DNA from: Nitrospira sp.
GTDB lineage: Bacteria; Nitrospirota; Nitrospiria; Nitrospirales; Nitrospiraceae
Reading direction: 5' to 3'
Length of the DNA stretch: 11,486 nt
NCBI GenBank assembly: GCA_029858925.1
Contig: JAOUEB010000012.1
Location: forward strand, 1-11,486
This document shows positions 1 through 5,641 of the stretch, in pieces. Below the pieces are notes generated by a model, which was not told the DNA's origin, made no database searches, and worked only from the letters and a program-made list of their open reading frames with translations. The stretch's first letter is position 1. The number at the start of each line of letters is the position of its first letter. Position numbers and translations under genes: made by a program.

Positions 1-111
1 AGATGAATCATCCGCATGCCCACCCCGCCGGCGACCGTCTTGTCGGTCGATCGAAAAGCCCCCCAATTCGATTGCACTTTCCGATCTCTCCCTTTACACT
101 CCGGATTTTGG

Positions 112-396
112 TTACGGTGTTTCGGTGATACGCGCGCGTCGCTCCTGGCCGGGGCCGCCGGAAATGGTAAGCACACGCTTCCATTCGCGCACCTGGTAGA
201 TGGCCCAGGCATTCGGCTGGCCTTTGAAGAAGGCCGTTGGGTCTTCGCCGCTGGCGTTGAGAAAAATCGGTTCCGTAAACCCTTCTTCCAGGACGTAGTC
301 GAGAAGGGAATCGGTCGTAAAGCCCGCTCCATGGAGCGTCACCTCGGCCAGCACATTCAGGATCTCATCGGGATTTTGGATTGTAATCGGATTCAT
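112..396 (-). CDS. Conserved-looking hypothetical protein, 94 aa
   Basis: I do not recognise this protein family and assign no function. The reading frame opens with ATG at 394-396, preceded on the reverse strand by AAGGGAG about 7 nt upstream, which is a good ribosome binding site and supports this start. The product is soluble, with no signal peptide or membrane segment. The N-terminal half (about residues 8-40) looks like an amphipathic alpha-helical region rich in Leu, Val and Asp/Glu. The C-terminal half contains a W-x-I-Y-x-V-R-E-W-K segment around residues 64-73. It is divergent from the haem-oxygenase-fold gene at 456, with only 59 bp between the two starts, so the pair may share a control region. 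A candidate promoter lies at 420-449. The good Shine-Dalgarno sequence makes a real gene likely. Confidence 0.65.
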   Translation of the reverse strand: MNPITIQNPDEILNVLAEVTLHGAGFTTDSLLDYVLEEGFTEPIFLNASGEDPTAFFKGQPNAWAIYQVREWKRVLTISGGPGQERRARITETP

Positions 397-419
397 CAGA
401 TCGCTCCCTTGTTCGAAAG

Positions 420-449
420 ATTCTAGCGACGCACCAGTTAAGAAGGCAA
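420..449 (-). promoter_or_regulatory. Candidate sigma70 promoter for the 112-396 gene
   Basis: On the reverse strand a -35-like TTGCCT (444-449) is followed after 18 nt by a -10-like TAGAAT (420-425). Transcription would begin near 413 and give a leader of under 20 nt before the ATG at 396. The -35 box overlaps the ribosome binding region of the divergent gene at 456, so the two transcription units could interfere. This is a consensus match by eye only. Confidence 0.35.
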
Positions 450-455
450 GAGACC

Positions 456-1202
456 ATGGCTGCCCAGATGACGAATTCCCGATTTCTCGACGCCCTTCTT
501 CATGTCATGGATGGAAAACATCACTGGGCTTGGGAGCATTTTGCCACCGGCCGCCTCACGAAAGACCAGCTGAAGATTCACTTTCAACAGGAATATGCCG
601 TGTACGTGCGAGATTTTCCCGTCTTTCTCGCCCGTCTCCATGGAAAGAATCCTCCCGCTCCGGTCCGCCGCATGCTGGCAGAAAACATCTATGAAGAAGA
701 TACCGGAGGCCTCTCGTTGGGAACTTCCCACCCCGAGCTCTTTCTCTCCATGATGGAGGGGCTGGGATTCAGCCCTGACGACTTCGAGCGAATCCGTCTG
801 TTACCGGCCAGCCGCGCCTACCGAGCCTGGCTCGACCAGATGTCTGCCCATCGCCAGTGGGTGATGGGTGCCGCCGTGTTGACGATCTTCGTCGAAGGCA
901 GTGTGAAGGACCGCAAAGAAATCCATGAACCGTCTGAACCGAAAAGCGCGGAAGATATCGAGGCGGTCATCCGGAACCACCCGCTCGTCCAGCACCATGG
1001 CCTTTCACCAGACTGCATGGACCTCATCCGCGCCCACCAGTTGGTCGAGTCGGGACACCGTCATGACGCCTATGACATGGTGGTCAATCATACGGCGCCG
1101 CCGTTGCGGAAATCGGTTCTCACTCACCTCAAGAAAAGCCTCGTCTATTGGCTCCGTTACCGCGACGCTGTCGCCAAGGCTTGCGGAATCAAGAGACCGT
1201 GA
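456..1202 (+). CDS. Haem-oxygenase-fold putative di-iron oxidase (PqqC/TenA/CADD-like), 248 aa
   Basis: The protein is all-helical and of the size of the TenA/PqqC/CADD superfamily, annotated elsewhere as iron-containing redox enzyme. Candidate metal ligands appear in the order expected for haem-oxygenase-like di-metal oxidases: E46, E80 (34 residues later), H92, E147, and an H194-xxx-E198-xx-H201 motif on the penultimate helix. Known members include CADD (p-aminobenzoate synthesis in Chlamydia), UndA and SznF. I recall tyrosines next to the ligands in CADD; the matching positions here look different (V146 before E147, L190 before the HxxxExxH motif), so a CADD-type self-sacrificing reaction is not supported. 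The substrate is unknown. The ATG at 456 has AGAAGG 9 nt upstream. The stop codon overlaps the GTG start of the next gene (GTGA at 1199-1202), so the two are probably translated together. A cofactor-metabolism role of the TenA/PqqC type is the alternative. Confidence 0.8.
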   Translation: MAAQMTNSRFLDALLHVMDGKHHWAWEHFATGRLTKDQLKIHFQQEYAVYVRDFPVFLARLHGKNPPAPVRRMLAENIYEEDTGGLSLGTSHPELFLSMMEGLGFSPDDFERIRLLPASRAYRAWLDQMSAHRQWVMGAAVLTIFVEGSVKDRKEIHEPSEPKSAEDIEAVIRNHPLVQHHGLSPDCMDLIRAHQLVESGHRHDAYDMVVNHTAPPLRKSVLTHLKKSLVYWLRYRDAVAKACGIKRP

Positions 1203-2104
1203 TCCCTCGGGTTGCTCCTGCTCCTGTGTTCATTGTGACCCTCTCGTTCATGTTATTGGCTCTCGGCCATCAGCGATCAGCCATCAGCTCAGAAATTCCA
1301 GAAGATATGGTCATGATCCCTGCCGGCGAATTCCTCATGGGCAGCCCGGACGACGGCGTGAGTTACGACGACGAACGGCCGCAGCGCAAGGTATTCGTCG
1401 GCTCCTTCCGGATCGACCGCCACGAAGTCACCAACGCCCGCTACAAACAGTTTGTAGACACCACCGGACAACCGGCGCCGAGTCACCAGAAACCGAAACT
1501 CACGCTGTGGGTTCACAGCGCGCCGCTTCCCGGCAGCGAACAATATCCGGTCGTCAACGTCAGCTGGGAAGACGCCGACGCCTACTGCCGATGGCAAGGC
1601 AAACGGCTCCCGACCGAAGCGGAATGGGAAAAGGCCGCCCGCGGTACCGACGGCCGCCGTTACCCCTGGGGCAACGACTGGGTTTTCACACGGGCCAACA
1701 GCGCCAGTTACTGGGCCGGCCGCACAGTTGAATTCAAGAACGGAGAGGAATGGAAAGCCTTCTGGATGACCGGCGACGGCGCGCACATCGCACATGAGCG
1801 GGGACTCAATGGCGAAGTCCTGACGCTGCCGGTCGGCAACTTTCCGGACGGCGCCAGTCCCTATGGCCTCCTCGACATGGCGGGAAACGCCTCGGAATGG
1901 GTACAGGACTGGTACGAACCCTATTCGTATCTGAACGCGCCGCTGTCCAATCCTCAAGGCCCGAATGGACAACTACTTAAAGTAGTGCGTGGAGGGTCAT
2001 GGCTCAAGCCTGCGAGAAACCTCCGTACCTCAGACCGTGACTACGGCTACCCCGCCGACCGCGCCAGCGGTATCGGCTTCCGCTGCGCGAAGGATGCATG
2101 GTGA
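1199..2104 (+). CDS. Exported SUMF1/FGE-sulfatase-domain protein without catalytic cysteines, 301 aa
   Basis: I choose the GTG at 1199, overlapping the upstream stop, because it places a typical signal peptide at the N-terminus: a short R-containing head followed by a hydrophobic stretch at about residues 8-23. An ATG at 1148 would lie deep inside the upstream gene and add a charged extension. The rest is a formylglycine-generating-enzyme-like domain: MVMIPAGEFLMGS near residue 37, RLPTEAEWEKAARG near 136, YPWGNDW near 155, DMAGNASEWVQDWY near 226, RGGSW near 264 and GIGFRCA near the C-terminus. Human FGE uses two cysteines (C336/C341) after the GGS motif; here that segment contains none. The only cysteines are about C130 and C295. 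Genuine sulfatase activation is therefore unlikely, and a binding, structural or other ergothioneine/EgtB-unlike role is more probable. It is probably periplasmic or extracytoplasmic. Its operon partner is the haem-oxygenase-fold protein. Confidence 0.85.
   Translation: MIPRVAPAPVFIVTLSFMLLALGHQRSAISSEIPEDMVMIPAGEFLMGSPDDGVSYDDERPQRKVFVGSFRIDRHEVTNARYKQFVDTTGQPAPSHQKPKLTLWVHSAPLPGSEQYPVVNVSWEDADAYCRWQGKRLPTEAEWEKAARGTDGRRYPWGNDWVFTRANSASYWAGRTVEFKNGEEWKAFWMTGDGAHIAHERGLNGEVLTLPVGNFPDGASPYGLLDMAGNASEWVQDWYEPYSYLNAPLSNPQGPNGQLLKVVRGGSWLKPARNLRTSDRDYGYPADRASGIGFRCAKDAW
1265..1292 (+). repeat. Short ATCAG-type tandem repeat inside the SUMF1 gene
   Basis: The segment reads as near-identical units of GCCATCAGC: copies at 1266-1274 and 1280-1288 are separated by GATCA, with further partial ATCAG/CTCAG units. 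It falls exactly at the end of the predicted signal peptide and encodes the linker H-Q-R-S-A-I-S-S-E before the folded domain. The unit resembles simple intergenic repeats, and the location suggests it expanded in an unconstrained linker. Confidence 0.5.
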
Positions 2105-2305
2105 CACGAGGCGATTACAAACCGAACCGGCGCGGTCGTAACGCAAGACACGCTCCTCTTGCGTTACGACGCAGCAAGGAAAACGGTGAGAATCGTCTAC
2201 AGAATCCAAGAACAGGAGGTGATTGTGGACGTGGTGGCCATCGGAAAGCGTGAAGACCTCGCCGTATACCAAAGTGCGCTCAAGAGAATCCGCGCCGTCT
2301 CGTAA
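2105..2305 (+). pseudogene. C-terminal remnant of a RelE/ParE-family toxin
   Basis: The open frame directly after the SUMF1 stop has no proper start. From the GTG at 2186 it encodes V-R-I-V-Y-R-I, then a V-I-V-D-V-V-A-I-G-K-R-E-D strand and A-V-Y-Q-S-A-L-K-R-I, ending with TAA at 2303-2305. The pattern RIVYRI...VVAIGKRED..VY is characteristic of the last two beta strands and C-terminal helix of RelE/StbE-type mRNA interferases. About half of a normal RelE (85-95 residues) is present, without the N-terminal helices. The part before 2186 does not look like RelE and contains the inverted repeat at 2135-2170. No RelB antitoxin is visible. I read it as an inactivated toxin gene. Confidence 0.6.
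2135..2170. repeat. Perfect 14-bp inverted repeat with 8-nt loop
   Basis: GTCGTAACGCAAGA at 2135-2148 is the exact reverse complement of TCTTGCGTTACGAC at 2157-2170, separated by CACGCTCC. It begins 30 nt after the stop of the SUMF1 gene, so it could act as a transcription terminator stem. No T-run follows on either side, so intrinsic termination would be atypical. It may also be a short mobile repeat or protein-binding site that interrupted the RelE remnant. Confidence 0.75.
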
Positions 2306-2306
2306 T

Positions 2307-2465
2307 CAAGCCGAGCCCACCGCCGATGTCATTATCATTCGGGGTAGCCCGGCCTTGCCCTCGCAGAAACTCGGCAGTCTCATCGGGAGCGTGGCCGGCG
2401 GGTTCGCGTCTCCCTCCGAGGTTGACGACTTTATCCGACAAGAGGGCGATGCATGGCCCACCTAG
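2307..2465 (+). pseudogene. C-terminal remnant of a type II antitoxin
   Basis: The frame ending at TAG 2463-2465 encodes G-S-L-I-G-S-V-A-G-G-F followed by S-P-S-E-V-D-D-F-I-R-Q-E-G-D-A-W-P-T. The S-x-x-E-V-D-x-F-I-R-x-E-x-x-x-W ending is typical of antitoxins encoded just before PIN-domain toxins. No DNA-binding N-terminal domain precedes it in frame, and there is no convincing start codon. The stop overlaps the ATG of the PIN fragment at 2453 by 13 bp, the usual spacing of such pairs, so these two pieces probably came from one toxin-antitoxin operon. The match is from family memory only. Confidence 0.45.
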
Positions 2466-2704
2466 GCCTTTCCAGCCTGGTCTACCTCGATACCAACATC
2501 TTCATCTGTGCCCTTGAGGGATACCAGGTCTTTCGTCCTGTCTTGACCACTCTCTTCGATGCGCTTGATAAAAACACACTCACTGCTGTCACCACCATGC
2601 TGACGCTGGCGGAAGTGTTGGCTTGCATGCAATTTCTCGCCAATGATGGCCGTATCCTGCCCTGCCTGGTCTCGCCGCCTTACGGCTGTCCGAACTGTAA
2701 TTAA
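2453..2704 (+). pseudogene. Truncated PIN-domain (VapC-like) toxin
   Basis: The first 57 or so residues are a clear PIN-domain start: L-V-Y-L-D-T-N-I-F-I near residues 9-18 carries the first catalytic aspartate, and the segment T-L-A-E-V-L-A near residues 51-57 carries the conserved glutamate. After about residue 58 the sequence no longer resembles a PIN domain: it becomes Cys/Pro-rich (P-P-Y-G-C-P-N-C-N) and stops at residue 83. PIN proteins usually have 120-150 residues, with two further acidic active-site residues in the missing half. The protein should not be an active ribonuclease. The ATG overlaps the antitoxin remnant. Confidence 0.65.
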
Positions 2705-3043
2705 CGATGGGCTATTCTGCCATCCCCCTTTCCTAAAACTTGCGGGACCTTTTGTGGGAAAGTGCGCCCTTGACACATAAGCACCTTGACTGATTAGGTT
2801 CTCGCAATGATGCAGACCATTGATGGAAATGGGAACAACAATCCTCGGACGAAGCTACGTACAAGGCGACCAAACCCACGAACAATCCTGAAAAGCTAGC
2901 TGAAAGGAGCGAGGGCAAGACACACAGGCTGTGGCACAAATAACTTTCGAGCGCAATGTCAGGGTCTGTTTTTTCAAACTCATAGTTTCAGTGCGTGCCT
3001 GTTCAGGCGAGCCTGGCGCGCACGACCACACATTCAATCAGAC
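2705..3043. other. About 340 bp without a gene
   Basis: No frame here has coding character on either strand; the short open frames lack ribosome binding sites and look like chance. The base composition is more AT-rich than the flanks. A TTGACA at 2770-2775 has no matching -10 at proper spacing. The only structure I see is the hairpin at 2991-3023. The stretch is probably decayed DNA continuing the toxin-antitoxin debris upstream. Confidence 0.5.
2991..3023. repeat. Imperfect hairpin downstream of higA
   Basis: GTGCGTGCC (2991-2999) pairs with GGCGCGCAC (3015-3023) over 9 bp including one G-U pair, with a 15-nt loop. It lies about 20 nt beyond the reverse-strand higA stop and could terminate that transcript, but the sequence following it on that strand is not T-rich. 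Confidence 0.35.
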
Positions 3044-3343
3044 TTATGCCGATGCCAATATCCCTGTGACGCGCCGGACCTTGATCTTTCCCGCACGTTT
3101 TTCCACCTGTGCCAGATCATAGGCAGCTTGCATCCGGAGCCAGGTCTCCGCCCCGCCTCCAAATGCCTTGTCGAGACGAATCGCCATTTCAGCCGAAATC
3201 CCGGCTTTGCCACTGACTAGGTTATTGATGGCCTGCCGTGTAATACCGAGGGCCTTGTCCCCTTCTGCAACTGAGAGACCCAAGGGTTCAAGGCAGTCAT
3301 GCCGAACCGAGAGCCCAGGGTGAGGTGGGTTCTTCATCCGCAT
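3044..3343 (-). CDS. higA: HigA-family antitoxin, XRE-type HTH protein, 99 aa
   Basis: The protein starts M-R-M-K-N-P-P-H-P-G and continues with L-E-P-L-G-L-S, a helix-turn-helix at about residues 23-45 (recognition region T-R-Q-A-I-N-N-L-V-S-G-K-A-G-I-S) and A-E-T-W-L-R-M-Q-A-A-Y-D-L-A near residues 65-78. These are hallmark motifs of the HigA antitoxins that neutralise and autoregulate with HigB ribonucleases. I use the ATG at 3343, where family homology begins; the frame is open further upstream but the extension has no family resemblance. HigB is normally encoded immediately upstream of higA, yet no HigB-like frame is visible on this strand at 3344-3660. It is therefore an orphan antitoxin or a solitary regulator. 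Its presence next to other toxin-antitoxin remnants suggests a decaying accessory island. Confidence 0.85.
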   Translation of the reverse strand: MRMKNPPHPGLSVRHDCLEPLGLSVAEGDKALGITRQAINNLVSGKAGISAEMAIRLDKAFGGGAETWLRMQAAYDLAQVEKRAGKIKVRRVTGILASA

Positions 3344-3674
3344 GTCCACTCTTTCAATAATAGACCAGACAACCAGTTCTGAGGATCGCGCAACGGGAGT
3401 CTTTTCTTGAAAAACATCCGGCGTTATACCATCGCCCGCACGTCGCTCACGGCGTTGCTCCGTCATTCGTGAATCGTCATACGTCCACCGTGCGCAGCAG
3501 GAGTAGTCCTTGCGAATCGAGCAGGCAGGAGAATACCGCCCCCTCGTCCACCTCACTGCCACAGACCCTACCAGCCTCTACCAGTCCCTCACCTGGCGGA
3601 TCAGCCAGTAGCGACTTCCGTCTTTTTCCCCGTATATAGTGCTTGGCCCCTTGCAATAGGGAGGACGATACGCC
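3344..3674. other. Region between higA and mtnB, no intact gene
   Basis: About 330 bp separate the divergent higA and mtnB starts. A direct repeat copy lies at 3465-3483. The reverse-strand frame ending at 3477 encodes A-V-F-S-C-L-L-D-S-Q-G-L-L-L-L-R-T-V-D, which has the look of a protein fragment but no start or ribosome binding site. A TATAGT at 3635-3640 could be a -10 element for mtnB, but I see no convincing -35. Confidence 0.4.
3465..3483 (+). repeat. Direct repeat copy 1 flanking the mtn operon
   Basis: ATTCGTGAATCGTCATACG matches the copy at 5642-5660 at 17 of 19 positions, with the first 13 identical and in the same orientation. It resembles the start of the larger repeat elements at 9899 and 10294 (TTCGTGAAGCGTAT). 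Confidence 0.55.
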
Positions 3675-4310
3675 ATGAACACATTCCGAGATTTCAAACG
3701 ATACGCGGAACAAGTCGCCGACACCGCCCGCTGGGCGGCACGGATGGGCTGGGCGCCGGCGACGAGTACAAACTACAGCGTTCGCTTGCCCGATGAAGCC
3801 GCGCCGGCAATCTGTGCCATCACCATGTCGGGCATCGAGAAAGAACGGCTGTATGCCGACTCCGTCCTGGCTGTCGATGGCGATGGCCTGCCGATGAACG
3901 GGAACCTGCTTCGACCGTCCGCTGAGACCCTGCTCCACCTGATGCTTTACCGGAGGAAGAACGTCGGCGCGGTCCTCCATACCCACTCCATGGCTGCCGC
4001 CATGCTGTCCCGGTCGGCTGAAGTGACAGGCCACCTGAGCTTCTCCGGTTGGGAACTACTCAAAGGCCTGGATGGAATCGACCGGCACGACTGCGACGTT
4101 CGCTTGCCCATTTTCCCGAACTCACAGGATATGGCGCAATTGGCGGCGCACATCGAACCTCGCCTTCTGGATACCGAGGCCTGCTACGGTTTTCTATTGG
4201 CCGGACATGGCCTCTACGTCTGGGGCAAGACGCTCACAGATGCCAAGCGCCATCTCGAAGTGTTCGAATATCTCCTGCAATGCGAACGAGCGGTGGGGCA
4301 TCATGGCTGA
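3675..4310 (+). CDS. mtnB: Methylthioribulose-1-phosphate dehydratase MtnB, 211 aa
   Basis: This cytoplasmic zinc enzyme dehydrates 5-methylthioribulose-1-phosphate to 2,3-diketo-5-methylthiopentyl-1-phosphate in the methionine salvage pathway. The class II aldolase fold is recognisable by G-W-A-P-A-T-S-T-N-Y-S-V near residues 25-36, S-A-E-T near 82, the zinc motif L-H-T-H-S with H102 and H104, and the third zinc histidine H178 in A-G-H-G-L-Y-V-W-G. E127 in W-E-L-L-K-G matches the position of the catalytic glutamate of human APIP. Length is normal for the bacterial family. The ATG at 3675 is preceded by AGGGAGG with a 10-nt spacer. It is first in a three-gene operon and its stop overlaps the next start by 8 bp. 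The motifs and the neighbouring pathway genes distinguish it from L-fuculose aldolase or ribulose-phosphate epimerase. Confidence 0.95.
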   Translation: MNTFRDFKRYAEQVADTARWAARMGWAPATSTNYSVRLPDEAAPAICAITMSGIEKERLYADSVLAVDGDGLPMNGNLLRPSAETLLHLMLYRRKNVGAVLHTHSMAAAMLSRSAEVTGHLSFSGWELLKGLDGIDRHDCDVRLPIFPNSQDMAQLAAHIEPRLLDTEACYGFLLAGHGLYVWGKTLTDAKRHLEVFEYLLQCERAVGHHG

Positions 4311-4824
4311 ACTCCGAGTGCCCGATAGACAAATCCATCTGGTCGAAGAACGCGAGATCCGTCGCTTCCTCCAAGAACGCGGCGTGCAGTACGAACATCA
4401 GCCTGCCGAATCCTCGCAAATCGGTTTAAGCGACGAAGAGGTCTTGCAGGCCCATGACCGCTGGCTCAAACCCTTCATGGAACAGAACGGCTATCGAACC
4501 ACCGATGTGATCCGGGTCACGCCGGAGACTCCAAGCCTGTCTGCCATCCGGGACAAGTTTCTCCGCGAACATACCCATAGCGAAAACGAGGTTCGGTTCT
4601 TCGTTGAAGGAGAGGGCCTCTTCTGGTTTCACACGGAAACACCGGAAGAGGAGGTGTTTTCGATCCGATGCACTGCGGGTGATCTCTTAACCGTGCCGGC
4701 CAACACAAAACACTGGTTCGATCTCGGCCACGCTCCAATGGTCTGTGCCATTCGGATCTTTACCGATCGGGCTGGCTGGGTCCCCAACTATACTCAATCC
4801 GGCATCGAACAGAGGTACTCCTAA
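4303..4824 (+). CDS. mtnD: Acireductone dioxygenase MtnD, 173 aa
   Basis: MtnD oxidises acireductone (1,2-dihydroxy-3-keto-5-methylthiopentene) with O2. The Fe(II) form yields the methionine precursor 2-keto-4-methylthiobutyrate plus formate, while the Ni(II) form gives an off-pathway product with CO. The cupin metal ligands are all present: H90, H92 and E96 in R-E-H-T-H-S-E-N-E-V-R-F-F and H137 in T-K-H-W-F-D, spaced as in the Klebsiella enzyme. The C-terminus ends G-W-V-P-N-Y-T near residue 158. Length is typical. The ATG at 4303 lies inside the end of mtnB (8-bp overlap) behind a G-rich purine stretch, and family homology begins there. The mtnC start follows one base after the stop. Metal choice cannot be read from the sequence. 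Confidence 0.95.
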   Translation: MAELRVPDRQIHLVEEREIRRFLQERGVQYEHQPAESSQIGLSDEEVLQAHDRWLKPFMEQNGYRTTDVIRVTPETPSLSAIRDKFLREHTHSENEVRFFVEGEGLFWFHTETPEEEVFSIRCTAGDLLTVPANTKHWFDLGHAPMVCAIRIFTDRAGWVPNYTQSGIEQRYS

Positions 4825-4825
4825 G

Positions 4826-5581
4826 ATGGCGATTCGCTGCATACTGCTTGATATCGAAGGCACCATCATTCCAGTGGCCTTCGTGAAAGAGGTGTTGTTC
4901 CCTTACGCCAAACAACACATGGCGTCCTATCTGGAAGCCCACCGGACGGACCAGGCGGTCCGCCGGTGGGCGGCGGATTGTCAGGAGACCATCGCGCATG
5001 AATCAAGCGTTCGGCCTTCGTACGAGAACCTCGCCTGCCTGCTCAGCCAGTGGATCGAAAATGATCGCAAACATCAAAGTCTGAAAGCTCTCCAAGGCAT
5101 GATGTGGGAAGAGGGATACCGAACCGGCGTATTCACCCCGGAACTATATGAGGACGTGGCGCCTTCACTTCGTCGCTGGCGGCAAGCAGGTCTCGAACTT
5201 GCCTTCTACTCCTCAGGATCTGTAGACGCGCAGCGGCTCCTTCTTGCGCATACGACGGACGGAGACCTCACGCCGCTGTGCTCAGATTTTTTCGACACCG
5301 CCATGGGATCAAAAACAGAAGCGACATCCTACGGACGCATCACAAACTGTCTGGGATTGCACCCCGAAGAGATTCTGTTTTTATCCGATGTCGAGTTGGA
5401 ACTGGATGCGGCCACCGCTGCAGGCCTACAGGCGATCCACGTGGTACGCCCCGGAACGATTCCAGGCGCCCGCCACCCGGTGTGCTCGACGTTTGATGAG
5501 CTGCGCCGAACAAACTTGCCCCTCGCCGGAATCAGCGCGATTCCGGCTCCCGTAACAGAACGTTCACCTGCTCAACCCTGA
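4826..5581 (+). CDS. mtnC: Enolase-phosphatase E1 (MtnC), 251 aa
   Basis: MtnC is a HAD-superfamily enzyme that enolises and dephosphorylates diketo-methylthiopentyl-1-phosphate to acireductone, feeding MtnD. HAD motifs are visible: motif I D9-I-E11-G-T (the DxE form typical of this family), motif II Y-S-S-G-S with S129/S130, K163 in G-S-K-T-E-A-T-S-Y, and motif IV S-D-V-E-L-E-L-D with D188 and D194. The ATG at 4826 begins one base after the mtnD stop, with AGAGG in the mtnD end 10 nt upstream. The conserved fold seems to end near residue 228, followed by a Pro/Ala-rich tail of about 20 residues. The last 50 nt overlap the reverse-strand gene remnant at 5532-5639, so this tail may derive from foreign DNA and replace the original C-terminus. 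Confidence 0.95.
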   Translation: MAIRCILLDIEGTIIPVAFVKEVLFPYAKQHMASYLEAHRTDQAVRRWAADCQETIAHESSVRPSYENLACLLSQWIENDRKHQSLKALQGMMWEEGYRTGVFTPELYEDVAPSLRRWRQAGLELAFYSSGSVDAQRLLLAHTTDGDLTPLCSDFFDTAMGSKTEATSYGRITNCLGLHPEEILFLSDVELELDAATAAGLQAIHVVRPGTIPGARHPVCSTFDELRRTNLPLAGISAIPAPVTERSPAQP

Positions 5582-5639
5582 CCACGGGGATCATCAGACC
5601 ACACAGGTCCTCGTCAACGGTGTGTAGCACTTTGACTTG
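5532..5639 (-). pseudogene. C-terminal remnant of a paralogue of the 7150-7833 gene
   Basis: Read on the reverse strand, this 35-codon frame contains D-E-D-L-C-G-L-M-I-P-V-V-R-V-E-Q-V-N and ends with TGA at 5532-5534. The exported protein encoded at 7150-7833 has H-E-E-E-G-R-G-L-I-M-P-V-V-R-V-E-R-V-D in the same position near its C-terminus. The nucleotides align along the same stretch (for example ATCAGACCAC at about 5591 and 7223). An in-frame TAA (5640-5642) lies immediately upstream and no start exists, so only the gene's end survives. It overlaps the mtnC 3' end and abuts the direct repeat at 5642. Confidence 0.6.
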
Positions 5640-5641
5640 TT

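Noticed and set aside
1..19. Possible start of a leftward gene: reverse-strand ATG at 17-19 reading M-R-M-I-H-L off the window edge
   Set aside because: Only six codons are visible and the upstream sequence is G-rich without a clear ribosome binding site, so a gene cannot be supported.
32..49. Hairpin CGACCG-TCTTGT-CGGTCG
   Set aside because: Only 6 bp with no T-run on either side; too weak to call a terminator.
1148..1198. ATG at 1148 as start of the SUMF1 gene
   Set aside because: It lies 55 bp inside the upstream gene and adds an Arg-rich extension that would displace the signal peptide; the coupled GTG at 1199 fits better.
1289..1972. 227-codon reverse-strand open frame
   Set aside because: Antisense shadow of the SUMF1 gene, whose motifs are unambiguous on the forward strand.
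2770..2798. TTGACA as a promoter in the gene-poor stretch
   Set aside because: No -10-like sequence at 16-18 nt and no gene downstream to use it.
3344..3562. N-terminal extension of HigA to 172 aa
   Set aside because: HigA homology starts exactly at M-R-M-K-N-P-P-H-P-G; the extension has no family resemblance and overlaps a repeat copy.
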